A DNA stretch of 64,000 nt from JAIEOG01 sp964611895 (GTDB taxonomy: Bacteria; Bdellovibrionota; FAC87; UBA2466), in assembly GCA_964611895.1 (NCBI GenBank), contig CAZTDN010000015.1, forward strand, positions 11,347 to 75,346, in the 5' to 3' direction. The notes under the pieces were generated by a model. The model did not search any database and had not been told where the DNA came from. It saw only the letters and a list, made by a program, of their open reading frames with translations. The translations under genes were made by a program, and so were the position numbers. Every line of letters starts with the position of its first letter. Within the stretch, counting starts at the first letter, position 1. Shown here in pieces: positions 34,864-42,988 of the stretch.

Positions 34864-36150
34864 TTAAGAACGTTTCAAGTTGATCACTTCTTCAAGCATT
34901 TGGTCCGCGCTTGTAATCGACTTAGCGCTAGCTTGGAACCCTCTCTGCGCGCGGATCATTTCCACAAATTCTGCGGCCAAGTCCACGTTGGAATGCTCTA
35001 ACGCTCGGGTTTGGATCGCTCCTCGCCCGTTTGTTTTCGCCTTACCAATGAGTGCTTGTCCCGACTGTGGAGTTTCCACGTACATGTTCTGTCCTACTTT
35101 CGACAGCTTTTCCGTCGCATCAAACCGAGCCAACGCGATCTGACCCAACAGACGGTTTTCTCCATTGGAGTAAACCCCCGTAATGATACCGTCGGAGTCG
35201 ATCACCGTGTCCGCCAACACGCCGGCCATGTAGCCGTCTTGTGTATTTCGGAAGACTTGGTTTGTAGCGCCATACATGGTGGTCCCCTTCATCCCGCTAC
35301 CCTGAAGCTCGAGAGGATCTCCAAAATCAAAGTAGATGTTCTGATTTGGAATCGCGCCACCCCGAAACGAGGTATTCACCATCTCCTGAGTGGAAGTGGC
35401 GAGTTTGCCTGTTTCATCAAACGTGAGCATCCCCTTGGCAACTTCGGTGGGCTTGCCTTCCATGCCATCGACGAGTTCCCCACCATCAGACATCGCATGC
35501 CATTCCCATGTGTTTTCGGCTGTCCGATTGAAGTACATGTTTACGGAGTGCGCATTACCAACGGAGTCGTAGACTTGCATGGCTGTCGCAAAGTGTGCGG
35601 TATCTTCTGGACGAGTTAGGTCCAAAGCCCCACCCACCGGAAGCCGAGCGTCCAAGTTAGCATAAAGCTCAATTTTCTCAGACGTTTTGGCGGGAATAGC
35701 TTTAAAGTCGAGTCGAATGTCATCAATTCGACCCCCAATTCGACCGTTCCCATCACCCTTATAGGCCTGAACTCGACGTCCATCTAATGTGGTGAGCCAA
35801 CCGTCTTTGTCAAAACGGAACGAACCATCACGCGTGAAGGCGGTTCCTTCGTCGCTTCGAGTGATGAAAAAACCGTTTCCGTTGAGTGCCATGTCCGTAT
35901 TATTGCTAGTACGACTCACGGCCCCTTGGGAAAACGATGAAGTCACTCCAGCAACTCTCGCTCCCTGTCCAATCTGCTCACCCCCAGAAGCGTGCATAAT
36001 ATCTGCCGAAACAAGCGAATGAAATTCAGCACGAGATGATTTATATCCCGTCGTATTTGCATTCACGATGTTGTCAGAAATAATGCTGAGCATTTCGCCA
36101 TTGGCTTCTAGGCCAGAAATAGCGGTCGCCATCGATGATACTACACCCAT
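34864..36150 (-). CDS. flgE: flagellar hook protein FlgE
   Basis: FlgE builds the flagellar hook. The N-terminal rod/hook signature (SMATAISGLEANGEMLSIIS, NIVNANTTGYKSSRAEF) is followed by LNGNGFFITR and the FlgE-like core. The C-terminal helix ends in FVEMIRAQRGFQASAKSIT. Length is 428 residues. The ATG lies behind a strong AGGAGG. It is last in the minus-strand operon and is followed by a terminator. An 83-base gap before it holds only an imperfect hairpin. Confidence 0.95.
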   Translation of the reverse strand: MGVVSSMATAISGLEANGEMLSIISDNIVNANTTGYKSSRAEFHSLVSADIMHASGGEQIGQGARVAGVTSSFSQGAVSRTSNNTDMALNGNGFFITRSDEGTAFTRDGSFRFDKDGWLTTLDGRRVQAYKGDGNGRIGGRIDDIRLDFKAIPAKTSEKIELYANLDARLPVGGALDLTRPEDTAHFATAMQVYDSVGNAHSVNMYFNRTAENTWEWHAMSDGGELVDGMEGKPTEVAKGMLTFDETGKLATSTQEMVNTSFRGGAIPNQNIYFDFGDPLELQGSGMKGTTMYGATNQVFRNTQDGYMAGVLADTVIDSDGIITGVYSNGENRLLGQIALARFDATEKLSKVGQNMYVETPQSGQALIGKAKTNGRGAIQTRALEHSNVDLAAEFVEMIRAQRGFQASAKSITSADQMLEEVINLKRS

Positions 36151-36233
36151 AGGATCCTCCTGATAAAAGCAAGGGCTTCCGTGGGAAACACGGGCCAGCC
36201 TTTGCGAGTTAAAAAAACTCTTTTAAAGAAAAT

Positions 36234-36656
36234 TTAGACGATAACGGCGCTGTCAATATTGGTGAAAATGCGCTCTTTCAGATTGTTCGCATCCATCGCC
36301 GTAATTACAGTCCTGGATTTTACATTCGCGATGACTGCGACATCTCCTGCCAAAATCAGTGCCTCTCGACTCCCTTTTGTTTTCGCCGAATCGATCCCAC
36401 CACTCACTCGACGCTCCAGATCCTCATTCCACGGGATGGCCCGTGACTTGATACGGGTCTCTGCGTGCGAAGAAAATTTGATCCCGCTTTCGCCAGGCGC
36501 CTTCAATGGTGGCGGCTCATTGTGGCGGAGCAGAACCTTTTCAAACTCCGAAACTTCTCCTGGTTTAGGAGGAGCGACTTCGGGAGACTTCAGCCCCATG
36601 CCGGGTTCTGAAGGGACCACTGGCCCGATGTTTCGATACAGTTCCGAAATGCTCAT
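36234..36656 (-). CDS. flagellar operon protein of the 'flg_new' family
   Basis: This is a 140-residue protein of the TIGR02530 type, found between flgD and flgE in deltaproteobacteria and Firmicutes. The C-terminal part has FSSHAETRIKSRAIPWNEDLERRV and ends with NLKERIFTNIDSAVIV, the conserved region of the family. Its role is not established. The ATG overlaps the flgD stop by four bases; the longer frame to 36707 is inside flgD and rejected. Confidence 0.85.
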   Translation of the reverse strand: MSISELYRNIGPVVPSEPGMGLKSPEVAPPKPGEVSEFEKVLLRHNEPPPLKAPGESGIKFSSHAETRIKSRAIPWNEDLERRVSGGIDSAKTKGSREALILAGDVAVIANVKSRTVITAMDANNLKERIFTNIDSAVIV

Positions 36657-37480
36657 GGCCGACCTCCCATTACCCCAGCGGCGTCCGAAAAGCCCAAGCC
36701 AGGCCACCGACTATCGATTTCTATCGACTTAGGCTCAGGCGCAACTGCGGCAGCTACCGTTTTGCTTTGGGTGACTGCCTTTGGCTCTGCTTTCTTTTCG
36801 CCCTCGTCGGTGCCAATGTTTTGCACTTTAGCAAGTTCGATTTTCACCTGACCATTTGCAGTGTCGACCAATAGCATTGGCATATTACCGGCCATTTCGA
36901 CGCCGATAACCTTTCCAGAAAGATTGGCGTCCATCTCTTTGGACTTCCCATCTGGCCCAGCGCCTGCAACTCGGAACAGGTACTTGCCAGCCACCAGGGC
37001 CATGCCGTCTTTGTCTTTTCCGTCCCAGGTGACTTTCTTGCCCTCGTCCTTTGGATCAACATCTAGTTCACGAACGAACTTACCGTCCCCAGAAAAAATG
37101 GAGACCTTCAACGGCTTGAACCCGTTCTCGCGATTCAGCTGGATATCCACCGGCTGATTCTCGATCAGCGCCACTTCTGCACTATTGGCTTTTACACGTT
37201 TGCCAATCATGCCGAGTGCCTGCAGTTTTGCATCCTCCCCCATTCCCCCTTCGAGTTTGTGGATCCCATCGCCAATTTGTGTCAGCTTTTCCAGCGACGC
37301 AAATTGAGCGAGTTGGGCGCCGAACTCTTTGTGATCCATAGGGTTCAGCGGGTCCTGATGCTGCAACTGAGCCATGAGCAACTTCATAAAGTCGTCTTTG
37401 CCCATGCTCGTTTTATCTTGAACTGCCGCTTCTGGTCGCGCCGTTAAGTGCGACGGTAACGTGCCGGTAAGTTCGTTCAT
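36653..37480 (-). CDS. flgD: flagellar hook cap protein FlgD
   Basis: FlgD caps the growing hook. The N-terminal signature is KDDFMKLLMAQLQHQDPLNP. The central tudor/FnIII-like domain (about 100-200) has VTWDGKDKDGMALVAGKYLF. The C-terminal 60 residues are an Ala/Lys/Glu-rich extension past the usual end, so the 275 residues are longer than E. coli FlgD (231). The start is behind GGTGAA, seven bases after fliK. Confidence 0.93.
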   Translation of the reverse strand: MNELTGTLPSHLTARPEAAVQDKTSMGKDDFMKLLMAQLQHQDPLNPMDHKEFGAQLAQFASLEKLTQIGDGIHKLEGGMGEDAKLQALGMIGKRVKANSAEVALIENQPVDIQLNRENGFKPLKVSIFSGDGKFVRELDVDPKDEGKKVTWDGKDKDGMALVAGKYLFRVAGAGPDGKSKEMDANLSGKVIGVEMAGNMPMLLVDTANGQVKIELAKVQNIGTDEGEKKAEPKAVTQSKTVAAAVAPEPKSIEIDSRWPGLGFSDAAGVMGGRP

Positions 37481-37487
37481 GTTTCAC

Positions 37488-38762
37488 CTATACACGGACG
37501 TCTAACCGTCCCTCTCCCCTTTGCCGTGTCATCGGGGTTTGAGTAAAGAATTCGCGAGCCCAAACTCGCTCTTCTTTGTCATGACGGGAGGAGCCCCCAT
37601 CACGAGACGGTGTTTCCTGCTGACTGGTGCCCTGCCCGAACTGCATCGAAGCAAAACTCGACTCGCGCGAAGTATGAACCTCCACGTTGGTGAGTTGCAG
37701 TTCTTGCGACTGCAATGCCTGTTGCAAATCGGCCATTCCACCCTCAAGGGCAGCACGCGTTTGATCGTTGTCCGTACGGATTTGGATCTCGACGTTCTTC
37801 CCTCGAGTAGTCAGTTCAATGGTCAAGCGCCCCAACTCTGGCGGGTCTAACTCCATGGTCAGACGGCCACCACCTTGCTGCGCCAAAGACTCCAACTTTG
37901 GAGCTACTTGGGCTATCAGCTTGGGGTGAATGGGGCCCGGAGCACCATTGCTCTCGGGGGATTTTGCAATACCTTCGGTGGAGAATTCCTGAGGAACCTC
38001 CCCACTAGAGGCAAACACAATCCCTTTATCCGAAGAAACTACCCTGCTGGTTGAATGAGTCTTCTCCGTGGAATCAGATAGCCCTAGCGAAGGTGTTTCA
38101 GACCGAACCTGTAGCTCTGTTTGCGCCGACTTGGAGTCTGCTGCAAACGTACTACGCTGCTCGAGCACCTGCGCCCCCGCTGTTTTCCCGGCCAAAGCTT
38201 GTATAAGCTTGTGCTGAGAAACATCGGTGTGAGGTGTCTCTGGAACATTTTCCACTTTGACTTCTTTAACATCTCCCCAAACAGAAGCGACCAACTGCTT
38301 CAGCTCATGAGGCTGAAGCTTTTCTAACGGGACCTGAAACAGCTCGTGAAAGCTAGGAACCGTTTTGATGGACTCGCTCTCGAAGGAGAGAACGGGAGAC
38401 TCTTGCGGGAACATTGGAGTCGCTGCTTGAGAAACTGGACCAAACTCAGGTTTCTCGAGCTTTAACTCCGGTAGTTCAACCGGTACACTTGCGAGTTGCT
38501 CAGGTTGTGTTGGCAATCCTGAAAACGAAAACACCTGCTCGGCTGGCATCGGCAGAGCCGCATCTTGGCCGAAGGACGATGTTTGCTGCGAATTACCTGC
38601 GTTTGTCGAATCAGGATCTACTTGCCACCACTCCGGAGCTTGACTCGCTGCTTGGAGGCCCAGTAAAGCGCTCATAAAATCGAAGCCTTCTGTCCCAAGC
38701 TGCTGATCCGGTGACTGGGTCGTTAGTCCCGGATTTCTAACTATTGGGTGTATAAATGCCAT
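37488..38762 (-). CDS. fliK: flagellar hook-length control protein FliK
   Basis: FliK measures hook length and switches the export gate. The C-terminal domain (about 290-390) has the FliK pattern GGRLTMELDPPELGRLTIEL and TRAALEGGMADLQQAL. The N-terminal 280 residues are low-complexity, rich in Gln, Glu, Pro and Ser, as expected for the ruler part. Length is 424 residues. The ATG lies behind GGAGGTG, after a 60-base gap with an inverted repeat. Confidence 0.9.
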   Translation of the reverse strand: MAFIHPIVRNPGLTTQSPDQQLGTEGFDFMSALLGLQAASQAPEWWQVDPDSTNAGNSQQTSSFGQDAALPMPAEQVFSFSGLPTQPEQLASVPVELPELKLEKPEFGPVSQAATPMFPQESPVLSFESESIKTVPSFHELFQVPLEKLQPHELKQLVASVWGDVKEVKVENVPETPHTDVSQHKLIQALAGKTAGAQVLEQRSTFAADSKSAQTELQVRSETPSLGLSDSTEKTHSTSRVVSSDKGIVFASSGEVPQEFSTEGIAKSPESNGAPGPIHPKLIAQVAPKLESLAQQGGGRLTMELDPPELGRLTIELTTRGKNVEIQIRTDNDQTRAALEGGMADLQQALQSQELQLTNVEVHTSRESSFASMQFGQGTSQQETPSRDGGSSRHDKEERVWAREFFTQTPMTRQRGEGRLDVRV

Positions 38763-38793
38763 CTCATATTCACCTCCTTCGTATTGCTCGAAG

Positions 38794-38812
38794 GCGTTGG
38801 CTATTCCAACGC
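38794..38812. repeat. inverted repeat in the fliK leader
   Basis: GCGTTGG-CTATT-CCAACGC is a perfect seven-base inverted repeat between motE and fliK. Read on the minus strand it also contains GG-N10-GC spacing (TTGGAATAGCCAACGC), but the -12 part is ACGC rather than TTGC, so a sigma-54 promoter is doubtful. An RNA hairpin for message processing or an operator is as likely. Confidence 0.4.
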
Positions 38813-38822
38813 ACGTTTTGAC

Positions 38823-39476
38823 CTAATCTTTTGAAGACAAAAATCTTTTGGTTATCTGTCTGACTTTGTCGGGAGACATCTTACTCATTATCTCCGCAGC
38901 CTGGGCCTGTTTCATGCCAGAGAGAACGACACTCGAAACTTCAGGGTCCATCTCATCAAGAATTTTGGCCGCCTTCTTCGGTTCCATTTTTTCGTATACC
39001 TGTCGAAACGCTGCCGATTTTTCACTTTGTTTTTTTTCTTTGCCTTCGGCCTGTTCCTTAATGAAGGCTTCCTTTTGCTGGATCTCTTGGCGCAGTTTTG
39101 CAACAACCTGTTCGTATTTGCCTATTTGCTGTTCTAATTGTGCCTGTTTTTCCTTCAGCTCTTGCTCTCGCGCTTGCAATGCAGATTCCCGCTCCGCTAC
39201 TTTTTTTTCTCTATCTTTCAGAACAGTATGCAACGCTGCCACATCGGACTCTGAGGTTTTGGGTACCACCTCTGCTTCTGCATGCTCTCCCTGTTCCTGC
39301 TCTTTCGCTTTGTAAAGCTCTTCAATTCTCTTACGGTACCGTTCGCGCAATTGTGCATCGGAAGGAGGTGCTGGTGGAGCTGCGGGCGGTGGACTACCAT
39401 GACCACTGGCAAAAGCAGGCGCACTGATAAGTAGGAATGCTAGCGAAATGCCACTGAGAGAGAGTAGTAATCGCAT
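38823..39476 (-). CDS. motE: MotE-like periplasmic protein (MgtE N-domain-like)
   Basis: This is a 217-residue protein with a signal peptide. Its long central coiled coil is about residues 65-150. The C-terminal helical domain is like the MgtE N-domain (YEKMEPKKAAKILDEMDPEV, KMSPDKVRQITKRFL). Such proteins sit between fliJ and fliK in many flagellar operons. In Sinorhizobium MotE is a chaperone for a periplasmic motility protein; here that role is inferred. The ATG is behind AAGGGAGAG, two bases after fliJ. Confidence 0.82.
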   Translation of the reverse strand: MRLLLSLSGISLAFLLISAPAFASGHGSPPPAAPPAPPSDAQLRERYRKRIEELYKAKEQEQGEHAEAEVVPKTSESDVAALHTVLKDREKKVAERESALQAREQELKEKQAQLEQQIGKYEQVVAKLRQEIQQKEAFIKEQAEGKEKKQSEKSAAFRQVYEKMEPKKAAKILDEMDPEVSSVVLSGMKQAQAAEIMSKMSPDKVRQITKRFLSSKD

Positions 39477-39478
39477 TC

Positions 39479-39928
39479 TTAATCTCTCCCTTCTGAAGTC
39501 AAAGCGCGCGCTGTTCTCACGCTAACCATGTCATCTATACGTTTTTGCTCAGCGCGAGTTTCGCTGAGTTTAAAATCCGCCATGTGCTTTTCTCGCAGGC
39601 TCTCAAGAGATCTTCTACGTTGAGAAAGCTTGTTCATTTCTTGCTTCTGAGTTTCCAATGCGGCCTTCTCTTCCACCAAAAGTTTTTGCATGCGCTTCAG
39701 TTCATCCATCGTGGGTACCACTGATTGGCGATGCGCTTCGCCCTGTAGTGTATTCACTTCCCTAGAACTGATTTCGAGAGCCTGCTGCAGCTTCGAATCT
39801 AGCTTAACAATGTACTTATCCAAGAAACGGATCCGCTGCAGTGTTGCAGCCACTTGGGTTTTTTTTTGGTTCTCCCGTAAACCTGCAAACCGCAACGCCC
39901 GCTCCAGACGAAACTTGAATTTGCGCAT
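39479..39928 (-). CDS. fliJ: flagellar export protein FliJ
   Basis: FliJ is the coiled-coil stalk of the flagellar ATPase that links FliI to the export gate FlhA. The 149 residues are almost entirely helical with heptads (KFRLERALRFAGLRENQKK, LVEEKAALETQKQEM). The ATG overlaps the fliI stop by one base (TGATG). Family members diverge, so the call rests on shape, length and position. Confidence 0.87.
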   Translation of the reverse strand: MRKFKFRLERALRFAGLRENQKKTQVAATLQRIRFLDKYIVKLDSKLQQALEISSREVNTLQGEAHRQSVVPTMDELKRMQKLLVEEKAALETQKQEMNKLSQRRRSLESLREKHMADFKLSETRAEQKRIDDMVSVRTARALTSEGRD

Positions 39929-41241
39929 CAGGCCTCACTCATCAGCTCCAGAAGACTGCTGCGAGTCGAGGCAAAGTCCCCCTGTTCATCGCGATCCTGT
40001 TTCAGGAAGGATACGATTTTGGGGGTCATCTGGATGCAGAGATCTATATCTGGATCACTCCCTCGACTGTACATCTGGTAATGGATCGCATCCTCGTTTT
40101 CTTGGTAGCGCGCTAGAAGTTCTTTCAATCCGCGCGCAGCGATCCTGTGCTCGGGAGACACCACCGAATCCATGACTCGGCTAATGCTCCCCAGAATATC
40201 AATCGCAGGGTATTGCCCGCGGTTTGAAAGCTTTCTAGACAAGACGATGTGACCATCCAAGATGGCACGGGCTGCATCTGCCACGGGGTCTTCCATATCG
40301 TCTCCCTCAACGAGTACGGTGAATAGCCCGGTGATACTGCCTTTTGCACCCCAGTTTCCAGCTCTCTCCACCAACCGTGCAAGAGAACTAAACACAGATG
40401 CTGGGTACCCTTTCGACGTGGGGGATTCTCCCGCAGCACTGCCAATCTCCCTCTGAGCCATCGCAAAGCGGGTTAGAGAATCCATGAGGAGCAAAACATT
40501 ATTCCCCTCTCGCCTAAAATACTCGGCAATCGCAGTTGCAACGTAAGCTCCACGCACCCTGCGCACTGGAGAGGTATCTGCCGTTTCGGCGATTACCACC
40601 ATTTTTTTTCGTGCCTCGGGCCCGAGCTCTCGCTCCAAAAAATCTCGGAGCTCTCGGCCGCGCTCACCAATCAATGCCAACACAACAACATCGGCAGAAG
40701 TGTGACGAGCCAGCATTCCTAACAAAACACTCTTCCCCACGCCGGAGCCGGCAAAGATCCCCAAGCGCTGCCCCTGACCACAAGTGAGACAAGCGTTGAT
40801 TGCGCGCACTCCCAAATCCAAAGGTTTCTTAATGGGCTCACGCTCCATGGGATTCAGCGGCGCTCCGTAGAGGGGGACCTTTTCTCCGCTGCCTTCGAGC
40901 ACAACTCCTTCGTAAGAGCGTAAGGTAGAATCCACGACCTTACCCAAGAGCCCAGGGCCCACTGTGATGTGGCCCGTTTCGTCCACCAGCAAAACCCGAT
41001 CGCCGAGCTGTACACCATTCAAATCGTCCAAAGGCATTGCAATATGGCCTTCTGGGTGCAACCCAACGATCTCCACAGCGACAGGTCCCATCAAGCTTTG
41101 AATAAGGCACAGTGACCCAACGCGCGCGCCCGGCATATTCAGCCGAACGGATTCGCGGCTAACACGTTTAACTTCACCGTAAAACTGCACAAAGGGCTCA
41201 AGCACGGCAGCTTCGGCAAATTTCAGTAACTGGGTTTCCAT
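39928..41241 (-). CDS. fliI: flagellum-specific ATPase FliI
   Basis: FliI is the F1-like ATPase of the flagellar type III export apparatus. The Walker A motif is AGSGVGKS (164-171) and Walker B lies in NVLLLMDSLTRFAMAQREIG. The family motifs GERGREL and SISRVMDSVVSPEH are present. Length of 437 residues is normal. It is coupled to fliJ and starts directly after the fliH stop codon. Confidence 0.96.
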   Translation of the reverse strand: METQLLKFAEAAVLEPFVQFYGEVKRVSRESVRLNMPGARVGSLCLIQSLMGPVAVEIVGLHPEGHIAMPLDDLNGVQLGDRVLLVDETGHITVGPGLLGKVVDSTLRSYEGVVLEGSGEKVPLYGAPLNPMEREPIKKPLDLGVRAINACLTCGQGQRLGIFAGSGVGKSVLLGMLARHTSADVVVLALIGERGRELRDFLERELGPEARKKMVVIAETADTSPVRRVRGAYVATAIAEYFRREGNNVLLLMDSLTRFAMAQREIGSAAGESPTSKGYPASVFSSLARLVERAGNWGAKGSITGLFTVLVEGDDMEDPVADAARAILDGHIVLSRKLSNRGQYPAIDILGSISRVMDSVVSPEHRIAARGLKELLARYQENEDAIHYQMYSRGSDPDIDLCIQMTPKIVSFLKQDRDEQGDFASTRSSLLELMSEA

Positions 41242-41937
41242 CTAGGATCCAAAAACCTCATTTAATTTTGTGACGAGCTTTTCCAACTCACAGTCGGGCG
41301 AGAAAATGAGCCCTCCGCCATTCAACTCCACGCGCAATTCTTTTTCATTTAGGCTTTTGTCTTCTAACCACTCCCAATCCGGGTCCAGTGCAAGTCCGCT
41401 CTCCTTCAATCGCCCCAAAACAGCCGGAGCTACTACGACGCGAACTTTGGACTGCTTGTGCATTTCTCCTATCGATTCTTGAATCCAACCACGCAGCCCC
41501 TGAAGTTTCTCGGGCGTTAGTGGCACCAAGAAGCGTTTCATTAGATGCACGAGGGCTTCACACCAAATTTTTTCGTGACTATGGAGCAAACTCTCGCGTT
41601 CGGTCAGAAACTTGGACTTGACCTCTGCCAGATCCTGCAGGAGCTGCTGCGCCTGAACTTGCGCTTCTTGCCACCCCTGAGTTCTCCCCTCCGCCCGTGC
41701 ACCTTCAAATACCTTGGCCTTTTGGTCGCTATTCTCCGAGTCAATTATCTCTCTTGCCCGGGCCTCAACGCGTCGTTCAAATTCCGCTTTTACCTCTGAA
41801 TCGCGCTCCAACGTCTGCCAAAATGCAGACGGCATCGCAAACCGAGCAGGCGCCTTGTCAGCGCTGGCTTCAGGGGGCCGATCAGCTAAATGAGGTGTGA
41901 ACTCATGGAACGACTTCGGTTTCTTCGCTGGCTCCAA
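41242..41937 (-). CDS. fliH: flagellar assembly protein FliH
   Basis: FliH is the dimeric stator-like partner of FliI. It is a 231-residue protein with a long central helix (about 50-130; RRVEARAREIIDSENSDQKA) and a C-terminal V-ATPase-E-like domain ending in CELEKLVTKLNEVFGS. The start given is a TTG that overlaps the 3' end of fliG by 35 bases. The next in-frame ATG (41835) would remove 34 non-conserved residues, so the start is uncertain. Confidence 0.85.
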   Translation of the reverse strand: MEPAKKPKSFHEFTPHLADRPPEASADKAPARFAMPSAFWQTLERDSEVKAEFERRVEARAREIIDSENSDQKAKVFEGARAEGRTQGWQEAQVQAQQLLQDLAEVKSKFLTERESLLHSHEKIWCEALVHLMKRFLVPLTPEKLQGLRGWIQESIGEMHKQSKVRVVVAPAVLGRLKESGLALDPDWEWLEDKSLNEKELRVELNGGGLIFSPDCELEKLVTKLNEVFGS

Positions 41938-42970
41938 TGGTGATCTTCCCTTCGTCTTTCAAACGTTTCATAACCGCAGCAATTTGCCTTTGTGCACCCT
42001 CGATATCAGCAATTTTCTGCGCCCCCATATTGGCGAGATCGTCTTTAAGCATCTCCGCAGCTCTTTGTGACATGCCGCCAAAGACCTTCTCTTTAACTTC
42101 GTCACTGGCATTCTTGAGTGCAAGCCCCAGTCGATCTCCCGGAACTTCTCTTAAAATAAGCTGAACTGAACGGTCGTCTACTTTCACGATGTCAGTGAAA
42201 TCCAGCATGTACTTTTTGAGTTTCTCGGCGAGTGCGGCGTCTTTGTCTTCAATGCGCGTCATAAGCGCATTCATCGACTTTTTGTCGAGATTATTTACCA
42301 ACTCCGCTACCGCTGCGACGCCGCCAAAACTGTTAGATTTGGCCTTTGAGCTAATGGAAAGCTCGCGCTTGAGCATTTCATCCAACTCCCCAACTTTTTC
42401 TGGGTCGACGTATTCCAAATTCGCCATCCGCACAACCACTTCGGTTCTAATCGAATCTGGGAAACTCTTAAGTGCCGCTGTCTGTTTGGCCAGATCCATG
42501 TGAGCTACGACAAGCGCGATGGTCTGAGGGTGTTCCTCTGCCAAGACATCAGCGAGTATTTTTGGTTCAACTGACTCAAGTACGGTCAGCTGCTTTTGAT
42601 GCACTAGGTTTGCGTTCTTGGAAGTGCCCAGAATAGTCTTAGCGCGCTCTTCTCCCAAACCCTCTTTGATCAACCCAGGCTGTGAGAGATTTTCGTCGAA
42701 TAGGATTTCGTCACGCTCGGAAAGCTTGTGTAGGTACTCTTTCAAGACGGAATTGATCAACGCGATGGGAGCTTTGCGCATTTCCCCCATGACTTTGAGC
42801 AAGCGACGGACATCCGTGTCTTTCATTTCTTTCATAATCTGGAACGAAGCTTCTTTACCTAAAACGTTCATCAGTATGGCAGTCTTCTCCAACCCAGATA
42901 GTGGAGAGGCCTTCCTACCAGTGGCTGGCGAACTACTCGACACCGTTGCTGTGACTGCATTCGATTTCAT
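41903..42970 (-). CDS. fliG: flagellar motor switch protein FliG
   Basis: FliG couples the MS ring to the stators. An N-terminal domain that binds FliF, the middle domain with EEHPQTIALVV, and the C-terminal domain that faces MotA are all present. The last has charged residues around LILREVPGDRLGLALKNASDEVKEKVF. The 355 residues include about 25 extra Ser/Thr/Ala residues at the N-terminus. It starts 18 bases after fliF. Confidence 0.96.
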   Translation of the reverse strand: MKSNAVTATVSSSSPATGRKASPLSGLEKTAILMNVLGKEASFQIMKEMKDTDVRRLLKVMGEMRKAPIALINSVLKEYLHKLSERDEILFDENLSQPGLIKEGLGEERAKTILGTSKNANLVHQKQLTVLESVEPKILADVLAEEHPQTIALVVAHMDLAKQTAALKSFPDSIRTEVVVRMANLEYVDPEKVGELDEMLKRELSISSKAKSNSFGGVAAVAELVNNLDKKSMNALMTRIEDKDAALAEKLKKYMLDFTDIVKVDDRSVQLILREVPGDRLGLALKNASDEVKEKVFGGMSQRAAEMLKDDLANMGAQKIADIEGAQRQIAAVMKRLKDEGKITIGASEETEVVP

Positions 42971-42988
42971 CGAAGTTCCTTAGCGTTG

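Noticed and set aside
36171..36210. Imperfect hairpin between the 'flg_new' gene and flgE
   Set aside because: CCGTG/CACGG arms with a small loop and mismatched extension; no T-run and no GG-N10-GC site, so neither terminator nor promoter can be supported.
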